A model generated the notes under the pieces. The model worked only from the letters and a program-made list of their open reading frames with translations. It had not been told where the DNA came from and ran no database searches. From contig JACPNZ010000003.1 of the NCBI GenBank assembly GCA_016185245.1, positions 1-64,000 of the forward strand: DNA of 64,000 nucleotides. The letters are read 5' to 3'. Position numbers and translations under genes: made by a program. The DNA is from Hyphomicrobiales bacterium. GTDB lineage: Bacteria > Pseudomonadota > Alphaproteobacteria > Rhizobiales > Aestuariivirgaceae. Below, one piece after another: positions 57,231-64,000 of the stretch (position 1 is the first letter of the stretch; each line of letters starts with the position of its first letter).

Positions 57231-58072
57231 GACTTGGCGCTCCCGCGGCTCGACAGCAGGCGAGCGAGGATGTTGGTGGCAAGAACGGCAAAGGTGATCA
57301 GCAGGGCGCCGGTCCAGGCGAGCTGCTGCCAGTCGTCGTAGGGGCTCATAGCGAACTGGAAGATGACCACCGGCAGGCTGGCGATCGGGGCGTTGAGATC
57401 GAGGCTCCAGAACTGGTTGTTGAGTGCGGTGAACAGCAGCGGCGCGGTCTCGCCGCTCACTCGCGCCAGGGCGAGAAGCAGGCCGGTCAAGATGCCGGAC
57501 CGCGCCGCGCGGTAGGTGACGAAGCGGATCACCGTGGCGCGCGGCGCGCCAATGGCGGCGGCGGCCTCGCGCATCTGGTTCGGCACCAGCAGCAACATGT
57601 CCTCGGTAGTGCGCACCACCACCGGAATGACGATCAGCGCCAGAGCCAGGCCGCCGGCCCAGCCGGAAAAATGCTGCAGCGGACGGACCATGACCTCGTA
57701 GACGAACAGGCCGATGACGATCGACGGGGCGCTGAGCAGGATGTCGTTGATGAAGCGCACGGCTTGGGTGAGGCGGCCGCCGCGGCCATATTCGGCCATG
57801 TAGGTTCCGGCGAGAATGCCGACCGGCGTGCCGACGGCAATGGCGATGGCGGTCAGCATCAGGCTGCCGACGATCGGGTTGAGAAGGCCGCCGGCCGATC
57901 CGGGCGACGGCGTCATTTCGGTGAACACCCCCGGCCGGAGGCCGGCCAGGCCCCGCCACAGCAGTGCGCCGAGGATCAGCATAAGCCAGCCAAGGCCCAT
58001 GGCGGTGGCCAGGGTGGCACAGCTCATGGCGATGAAGTTGCGGCGGCGGCGCTTGGCGTAGACGCGGTTCAT
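57227..58072 (-). CDS. pstA: Phosphate ABC importer permease PstA
   Basis: 281 residues with six membrane spans. [34 protein letters not shown] and [41 protein letters not shown] (ATPase-docking loop) mark PstA. Inner membrane; pairs with PstC, from which it is separated by four bases. Confidence 0.94.
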   Translation of the reverse strand: MNRVYAKRRRRNFIAMSCATLATAMGLGWLMLILGALLWRGLAGLRPGVFTEMTPSPGSAGGLLNPIVGSLMLTAIAIAVGTPVGILAGTYMAEYGRGGRLTQAVRFINDILLSAPSIVIGLFVYEVMVRPLQHFSGWAGGLALALIVIPVVVRTTEDMLLLVPNQMREAAAAIGAPRATVIRFVTYRAARSGILTGLLLALARVSGETAPLLFTALNNQFWSLDLNAPIASLPVVIFQFAMSPYDDWQQLAWTGALLITFAVLATNILARLLSSRGSAKS

Positions 58073-58076
58073 GGCG

Positions 58077-59078
58077 CTATCCCCTCTTCTGCTCGATGCG
58101 CATCAGCAGGTAGCGGGCGACGGCGAGGACGATCAGGCTGATGATGAACAGAATGAGGCCCAGCTCGATCAGCGACGCCGTGTAGAGTTCGCCGTCCGCC
58201 TCGGTGAATTCGTTGGCGATGATGGCCGAGATCGTCGTGCCCGGGGCCAGGATCGACCCGGATATCCTGCGGGCGTTGCCGATCACGAAGGTCACCGCCA
58301 TGGTCTCGCCGAGAGCCCGGCCGAGGCTCAGCATCACGCCGCCGACGACGCCGGCCCGCGCGTAGGGCAGGACGATCTTGCCGAACACTTCCCAGGTGGT
58401 GCAGCCGACGCCGTAGCCCGCTTCCTTGAGTACGGCGGGCACGGCGGTGAATACGTCGCGCGAGATCGAGGCGACGAAGGGCAGGACCATGATTGCCAAA
58501 ATCAGCCCGGCGGTCATCACGCCGATGCCGTAAGGCGGCCCGGCGAACATTCCACCGATGCCGGGAATGTTTCCGAGGCTGTGAATAAGTAGCGGCTGCA
58601 AGGTGACCTGCAGGAAGGGGGCCAGGACGAACAAGCCCCAGATGCCGTAGATGATGCTGGGCACGCCGGCCAGAAGCTCGATGGCGATGCCGATCGGGCG
58701 GCGCAGCGGAATGGGGCATATCTCGGTAAGGAATATCGCGATCAGAATGCCGGCGGGCACGGCGATCAGCATGGCGATGGCCGAAGTCACCAGGGTTCCG
58801 TAGATCGCCGGCAGGGCGCCGAATTCCTCGGTGACCGGATTCCAGGAGAGGCTGGTCAGGAACCCGAAGCCATATCTGGCGAGCGCCGGGGAAGCGCCGG
58901 AGGCCAGGGAGACGATGACCGCGCCCAGCACCGCGAGGACGGCGATGGCCGCGGACCTGGTCAGAAGGCCGAACAGGCGGTCGCCGATCCGGAGGCGGTT
59001 CAGCATCGCATGCCGGGCGGCCGCGGCGTGGTCGCCGCTCAACGCTGCAGTCGCCTTCGTCGTGGCAATGTCCGTCAT
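58077..59078 (-). CDS. pstC: Phosphate ABC importer permease PstC
   Basis: 333 residues with six to seven membrane spans. [38 protein letters not shown] and the docking loop [50 protein letters not shown] are PstC-specific. An N-terminal cytoplasmic extension of about 35 residues precedes the first span. Separated from pstS by 119 bases with hairpins. Confidence 0.94.
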   Translation of the reverse strand: MTDIATTKATAALSGDHAAAARHAMLNRLRIGDRLFGLLTRSAAIAVLAVLGAVIVSLASGASPALARYGFGFLTSLSWNPVTEEFGALPAIYGTLVTSAIAMLIAVPAGILIAIFLTEICPIPLRRPIGIAIELLAGVPSIIYGIWGLFVLAPFLQVTLQPLLIHSLGNIPGIGGMFAGPPYGIGVMTAGLILAIMVLPFVASISRDVFTAVPAVLKEAGYGVGCTTWEVFGKIVLPYARAGVVGGVMLSLGRALGETMAVTFVIGNARRISGSILAPGTTISAIIANEFTEADGELYTASLIELGLILFIISLIVLAVARYLLMRIEQKRG

Positions 59079-59111
59079 GGATCTTGGTCGTCCACCTATC
59101 GCAGGTTCCGA

Positions 59112-59128
59112 CCGCCGGTTGCCGGCGG
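59112..59128 (-). other. Intercistronic hairpin between pstS and pstC
   Basis: CCGCCGG-TTG-CCGGCGG is a perfect 7-base stem. A second GGCGG/CCGCC hairpin lies at 59161-59178. Neither is followed by a T-run. Such structures after binding-protein genes usually limit read-through or protect the upstream mRNA, allowing more PstS than permease. Confidence 0.55.
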
Positions 59129-59197
59129 CCGGATCGACTTATAGATTATAAGGCCGAGGAGGCGGACCCCGGCCCGCCTCGCCCGTATCGGCATGGC

Positions 59198-60244
59198 TTA
59201 CATGCCGGCGAAAATGGGCTTGCCGTCGGCGTCCCTGATCTCGGACGCCCAGGTCTTCTCGACATCGGCGACGACGCTGTCTGGCATCGGGACATAGGCA
59301 AGTTCCTCGGCCATCTTGGCGCCGTTCTTGTAGGCCCAGTCGAAGAACTTGAGGGCCTCGCCGGTGGCGGCGGCATCCTGCGGCTGGGCATAGACCAGGA
59401 TCCAGGTGGCGGCGGTCATCGGCCAGGAATTGTCGCCCGCCTGGTTGGCGAGGATGACGCCATAGCCTGGCTGCGAATTCCAGTCGGCATTGGCGGCGGC
59501 GGCCTGGAAGGTCTCGGCCTTGGGGGTCACGGTCTTGCCGGCCTTGTTGATCATCCGGGTGTAGGTCATCTTGTTCTGCAGGGCATAGGCATACTCGACA
59601 TAGCCGATCGATCCCTTGGTGTTGGCGACGTTGCTGGCCACACCTTCGTTGCCCTTGGCGCCGATGCCGACCGGCCACTGGACCGACTTGTCGACGCCGA
59701 CCTTGGACTTCCACTCGGGGCTCACGTCGCCCAGGTAGTAGGTGAAGTTGAAAGTGGTGCCCGAACCGTCGGAGCGCTCCACCACGGCGATGGCATCATG
59801 GGGCAGCTTGGCGTTGGGATTGAGCTTGGCGATGGCCCCGTCGTCCCAGTTGGTGATCTTGCCGAGATAGATGTCGGCGAGGGTCGTGCCGTCGAGAACC
59901 AGATCGCCGGCGTTGACGCCGTCGAGGTTCACCACCGGAACGATGCCGCCCATGACCATCGGAAACTGGATGAGCCCGGCGGACTTGAGGTCATCGCCCT
60001 TGAGCGGCGCATCGGAGGCGCCGAAGGTGACGGTCTTGGCCTTGATCTGCTTGATGCCGCCACCCGAACCGATCGACTGATAGTTCATGCCGATGCCGCT
60101 CTTGGCCTTATAGGCTTCGGCCCACTTGGCATAGATCGGGTAGGGGAAGGTGGCCCCGGCGCCGGAGATGTCGGTGGCGCCAGCGGCGCTAGCGCCTGCC
60201 ACGGTAATCAGTCCGGCTAGCGCGAGGTTGAAAATGGCTTTCAT
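59198..60244 (-). CDS. pstS: Phosphate-binding periplasmic protein
   Basis: 348 residues with a Sec signal ([23 protein letters not shown]). [54 protein letters not shown] and [18 protein letters not shown] carry the phosphate-contacting Ser, Asp and Arg residues. First gene after the Pho box, and expected to be the most strongly induced under phosphate limitation. Confidence 0.95.
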   Translation of the reverse strand: MKAIFNLALAGLITVAGASAAGATDISGAGATFPYPIYAKWAEAYKAKSGIGMNYQSIGSGGGIKQIKAKTVTFGASDAPLKGDDLKSAGLIQFPMVMGGIVPVVNLDGVNAGDLVLDGTTLADIYLGKITNWDDGAIAKLNPNAKLPHDAIAVVERSDGSGTTFNFTYYLGDVSPEWKSKVGVDKSVQWPVGIGAKGNEGVASNVANTKGSIGYVEYAYALQNKMTYTRMINKAGKTVTPKAETFQAAAANADWNSQPGYGVILANQAGDNSWPMTAATWILVYAQPQDAAATGEALKFFDWAYKNGAKMAEELAYVPMPDSVVADVEKTWASEIRDADGKPIFAGM

Positions 60245-60323
60245 GATTGGCTCCCTGTGGGAAGATGGGTGAGAAGAAATGAGCGTCGGGTCCTGGTCCT
60301 ACGCCTGGATCTTCGCTAAGGCT

Positions 60324-60367
60324 TCACAATCACTGGTATGTGACTCTAGGATCACATTTTCATGACG
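60324..60367 (-). promoter_or_regulatory. Pho box upstream of pstS: four 11-base PhoB half-site units
   Basis: On the minus strand the 44 bases divide into four consecutive 11-mers: CGTCATGAAAA, TGTGATCCTAG, AGTCACATACC and AGTGATTGTGA. Each has GTSAT/GTCAC-type 7-base half-sites and an AT-rich 4-base spacer. It lies 80-123 bases before the pstS start. Four units suggest two PhoB dimers. Confidence 0.7.
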
Positions 60368-60410
60368 ATACAAACGATTGAAATACATACATAAAAAGTT
60401 TGAAACAAGA

Positions 60411-61517
60411 TCAGGCCGCAGGCAGCCTGAGGGTGAAGACGCTGCCCTTGCCAAGGTTCGAGGAGACGATCAGCCGGCCGCGATGGCGGTTAAGGATGTG
60501 CTTGACGATGGCCAGCCCCAAGCCGGTGCCGCCGCGCGCCCGGCTTTCCTGAACATCGACCCGATAGAAGCGTTCGGTGAGCCGGGGGATGTGCTGTTCG
60601 GCGATGCCGGGGCCGAAATCGCGCACCGTCAGCTCGACCTGGCCCTCTGAACTGCCGCCGCCCAGTTCGATACGCTTGCCGGCGCCGGCATATTTGAGAG
60701 CATTCTCGACCAGGTTCTGGACCACCTGCACCAGCTCGTCGCGGTCGCCGTTGACCACCAATGGCTCGTTGAAATCGAGGACGATGGCGCAGTCCTCGGC
60801 CTTGGCCATGCCGGCCAGCGCCTCGGCCACATGGCGGGCAATTTCGACCAGGTCGACCCGGCTTGAGGGCCGCACATGGACGTTCATCTCGATGCGCGAC
60901 AAGGACAGAAGATCGTCGATCAGCCGCTTCATGCGGAAGGCCTGGGCCCGCATCAGTTCGAGAAATTTCTGGCGCGCCGCGGCATCTTCGCGCGCCGCCC
61001 CCAGCAGCGTTTCGATGAAGCCCGAGAGCGAGGCCAGCGGCGTCCTCAGTTCATGGCTGGCATTGGCGACGAAGTCGGCCCGCATGCGCTCGACCTGCTG
61101 CTCGCGGGTCAAGTCGCGGAGCTGAATCAGCACCGCCGGACTTTCGCCCATGCCGCCGATCGCCGCCACATAGACGCCGAACAGCTTCGGCGCCGGCACC
61201 TTGATCTCGTGCTCGACATGCTGCGGCGCCTCGCCGGCCAGGACATCCCGCACCGCGGCGAGCACGGCGGGCGCCCTTATCGCCACCGAGATGTGCTGGC
61301 CCCTGGCCTCGGTCTCAAGCGCTGCAACGGCCGGCGGATTGGCGAAAAGTACCGTGCCCTTCCGGTCGAGCACCAGGACGGGCTCGGGCAGCGCCTGCAC
61401 CAGGGCGGCAAGACTCGCCGCACTGGCGGAATCAGCGCCGGTGCTTTCCGGCGCCGCGGCAGGTCTCGTCCGGCTGAAGGGCCACATGGTGCTTGACGAT
61501 AGACGATTGATGTTCAT
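60411..61517 (-). CDS. phoR: Phosphate regulon sensor histidine kinase
   Basis: 368 residues from ATG 61517; the upstream open frame overlaps the divergent hydrolase gene and is not used. A PAS-like domain (about 38-135) is followed by the HisKA domain with H155 in ANASHELRTPLASLSGF, then HATPase N-box NLVENALKYA, G1 DFGPGI and G2 GGTGLGLAIVKHIL. No clear transmembrane span is visible at the N-terminus (polar, Ser/Ala/Pro-rich), unlike typical PhoR. It phosphorylates PhoB. PhoR identity rests on its place in front of pstS. Confidence 0.85.
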   Translation of the reverse strand: MNINRLSSSTMWPFSRTRPAAAPESTGADSASAASLAALVQALPEPVLVLDRKGTVLFANPPAVAALETEARGQHISVAIRAPAVLAAVRDVLAGEAPQHVEHEIKVPAPKLFGVYVAAIGGMGESPAVLIQLRDLTREQQVERMRADFVANASHELRTPLASLSGFIETLLGAAREDAAARQKFLELMRAQAFRMKRLIDDLLSLSRIEMNVHVRPSSRVDLVEIARHVAEALAGMAKAEDCAIVLDFNEPLVVNGDRDELVQVVQNLVENALKYAGAGKRIELGGGSSEGQVELTVRDFGPGIAEQHIPRLTERFYRVDVQESRARGGTGLGLAIVKHILNRHRGRLIVSSNLGKGSVFTLRLPAA

Positions 61518-61571
61518 TCGGGCAGAACTAGCCGCCGCATATGACAGATATTCGGGAGGGAATACAGGACC

Positions 61572-62521
61572 ATGTCGGTGACTCCGATCGATGCCGGAAT
61601 GCTCGAATTCTACGAGGAACTGTCGGCCAGGACACCGCCCGAGGCGACGCACTGGCCGCTCGCCCGCCAGCGGGCCACCTGGGACGAGGTCTGCCGGGCC
61701 TTCCGGGCGCCGCGTCCCGAGCGTCTGCTGGTTGAGGATCTCGATGCTAACGACGTGCACGTACGAGTGTTCCGGCCCGTCGGCAACACGCCGAAGCCCG
61801 GCGTCATCTATTTCCACGGCGGCGGCTGGGTGCTCGGCTCGTGCGAAACCCATGACGACATGTGCGCCGAATTTGCCGCCCTCGCCGATGTCGTCACGGT
61901 GCTGGTCGACTACCGCCTGGCGCCGGAACATCGTCATCCGGCCCAACTCGAGGATTCGCTTGCCGTCCTCGACTGGATGGGCTCCTCCGGCCGCGCCCTG
62001 GGGATCGATCCCACCCATATCGTCGGCGCCGGCGACAGCGCCGGCGGCCAGATGACGGTGGGGCTCGCCATGACGCTCCGTGACCGGGGTCTGCCGCAAC
62101 TGCGCGGCCAGGTGCTGATCTATCCGGTGCTCGGGTCCGACACGGAAACCCCGTCCTACTTGCGCAACGCCCATGCCCCCTGCCTCACCCGCGACGAGAT
62201 GATCTACTATCTCGAGAGTTTTCTGGGACCACGCGGCAGTGCGAGCTGGACCGACCCCTATGCGGTGCCCAATCTCGCCGGCAATCTGTCCGCTCTGCCG
62301 CCGGCTTTCATTGCCGTCGCCGAGCACGATCCCCTGTGCGACGATGGCGCGATCTTCCATGACAAGCTGAAAGCCGCCGGCATTGCGTCGAAACTTCGTC
62401 GCGAACCGGCACTGGCCCACTCCTACATGCGGGCCCGCCACGTCAGCGCCCCGGCGATGGCGGGCTTCGAGGCGATTGCCCGGGCCATCCATCTCCTGGC
62501 GCACGAGGGCATGCTGCCGGA

Positions 62522-62525
<4 letters not shown>
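61572..62525 (+). CDS. Alpha/beta hydrolase, acetyl-esterase (HSL/family IV) type
   Basis: 317 residues. IYFHGGGWVLGS (about 77-88) is the HGGG oxyanion motif, the nucleophile Ser is in GAGDSAGGQMT (near 158), and Asp in EHDPLCDDG and the His of LAHSYMR complete the triad. This matches bacterial hormone-sensitive-lipase-like esterases. It is divergent from phoR. Its stop overlaps the sulfotransferase stop region by four bases (convergent). Natural substrate unknown. Confidence 0.88.
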
Positions 62526-63433
<908 letters not shown>

Positions 63434-63486
63434 CGCCGCCTCCCCTGCCGTCTAAAACGCAAGCATACCGTGCCCAACCATACAAG

Positions 63487-63510
63487 GAAACGGGCCCAGC
63501 TGGGGGCCCG
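63487..63510 (-). terminator. Rho-independent terminator after the L,D-transpeptidase gene
   Basis: On the minus strand CGGGCCC ... GGGCCCG forms a stem of six to seven G-C pairs followed by TTTCCTTG, 31 bases after the 63541 stop. It separates this gene from the sulfotransferase. Confidence 0.65.
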
Positions 63511-63540
63511 ATCTTGCGAGGCGAGGGGTTGCAGGAGATC

Positions 63541-64000
63541 TCAGATCACCGTCACCGTGGCGCCGAGTTTGACGAACTGGTAGAGCTCGCTCACGTCCTC
63601 GTTCAGCATGCGGATGCAGCCGGAGGAGACGGACTTGCCGATCGACTTGGGCTCATTGGTGCCGTGAATGCGGTAGAGAGTGCCGCCGATATAGATGGCG
63701 CGGGCGCCCAGCGGGTTCTCGGGGCCGCCGGCCATATATTCGGGAAGCTCGGGGCGGCGTGCACGCATCTCGACCGGGGGACGCCAGTCGGGCCAGACGG
63801 TCTTCGAGGCGACCGGATGGGTGCCCGACCATTCGAAGCCCGGCTTGGCGGTGCCAACCCGGTATCTGGCGGCCATGCCGTTGCCGAGCACGAAGTAAAG
63901 AGCGTGTTCCCGGGTGTCTATGATGATCGAACCGGGCGCCATGGGGCTGTTATAGGCGACGATCCTGGCGCGCTTGAACTGGGGCTGGCTGTCGCTCTTG
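63541..64000 (-). CDS. L,D-transpeptidase (YkuD), 5' end beyond the window
   Basis: About 153 residues are visible; the frame is open to the window edge (QFKRARIVAYNSP precedes the first internal Met), so the N-terminus, probably with a signal peptide, is missing. APGSIIIDTREHALYFVLGNG begins the YkuD domain, and IHGTNEPKSIGKSVSSGCIRML contains the catalytic His and Cys (H-x(14-18)-S-x-G-C-R pattern). It forms 3-3 peptidoglycan crosslinks or anchors proteins in the periplasm. Catalytic residues are intact. Confidence 0.88.
   Translation of the reverse strand, partial: KSDSQPQFKRARIVAYNSPMAPGSIIIDTREHALYFVLGNGMAARYRVGTAKPGFEWSGTHPVASKTVWPDWRPPVEMRARRPELPEYMAGGPENPLGARAIYIGGTLYRIHGTNEPKSIGKSVSSGCIRMLNEDVSELYQFVKLGATVTVI

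Noticed and set aside
61518-62504. Long N-terminal extension of PhoR
   Set aside because: It is antisense to the complete alpha/beta hydrolase gene and has no sensor-like membrane segments.

Overview
The window comes from a high-G+C alphaproteobacterium, most likely of the order Hyphomicrobiales (Rhizobiales). The evidence is a gcrA cell-cycle regulator with a cluster of GANTC sites upstream, a long (~370 aa) dCTP deaminase, the argD-argF-hslO and phoR-pstSCAB-phoU-phoB arrangements, and FolD/DUF167/YggT linkage. The taxonomic placement is inferred from gene content only.

Left part (1-23952): accessory DNA, probably the right-hand portion of a genomic island. It opens with insertion-sequence debris: an IS5-type end inserted into an IS256-type transposase, a flavin oxidoreductase fragment trapped between two IS256-type elements, and an AraC-type remnant. 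A visibly lower-G+C metabolic cluster follows (4051-15742). It holds a PotABCD-like importer, a class III aminotransferase, an aldehyde dehydrogenase, an XRE-cupin regulator, a metallo-beta-lactamase-fold hydrolase and two further PLP enzymes, and looks like a system for importing and degrading a polyamine-like compound. Next comes a high-G+C integrative module (about 15.8-23.95 kb). It contains small unknown genes, decayed genes, a primase-helicase fusion, an AlpA-like gene with a frameshift, a tyrosine integrase and a damaged DUF433/DUF5615 toxin-antitoxin pair. The module ends at a 42-bp duplicate of the 3' half of a tRNA-Arg-type gene, which is the attachment scar. Four intergenic sites in the module share a core (ATCARTGGYTTATG). 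Three of them have the core embedded between short repeats whose sequence differs from site to site. I cannot assign this structure to a known feature.

Right part (23953-64000): core-like chromosome. In order: an acetoin dehydrogenase cluster (acoX, acoA, acoB, acoC); a carbohydrate ABC importer with epimerase, LacI-type regulator and divergent 2-hydroxyacid dehydrogenase; tRNA-Gly; dcd and apaG; a deacetylase (argE-like) and ppa; folD, DUF167 and yggT; tRNA-Ala; glpD and glpK; a VOC protein; cueR with a copper P-type ATPase; tRNA-fMet; a CHAD protein; two paralogous Tat-type solute-binding proteins; hslO, argF and argD; gcrA; the phosphate regulon phoR-pstSCAB-phoU-phoB with a four-unit Pho box; an alpha/beta hydrolase; a sulfotransferase; and an L,D-transpeptidase cut by the window end.

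How it works together: the right part is housekeeping (phosphate sensing and uptake, arginine synthesis, copper export, glycerol and acetoin use). The left part is a composite mobile region carrying a nutrient-acquisition cluster. The promoters of its two divergent catabolic units carry a shared TATAGTAGA-containing motif, which the resident XRE-cupin regulator may bind.
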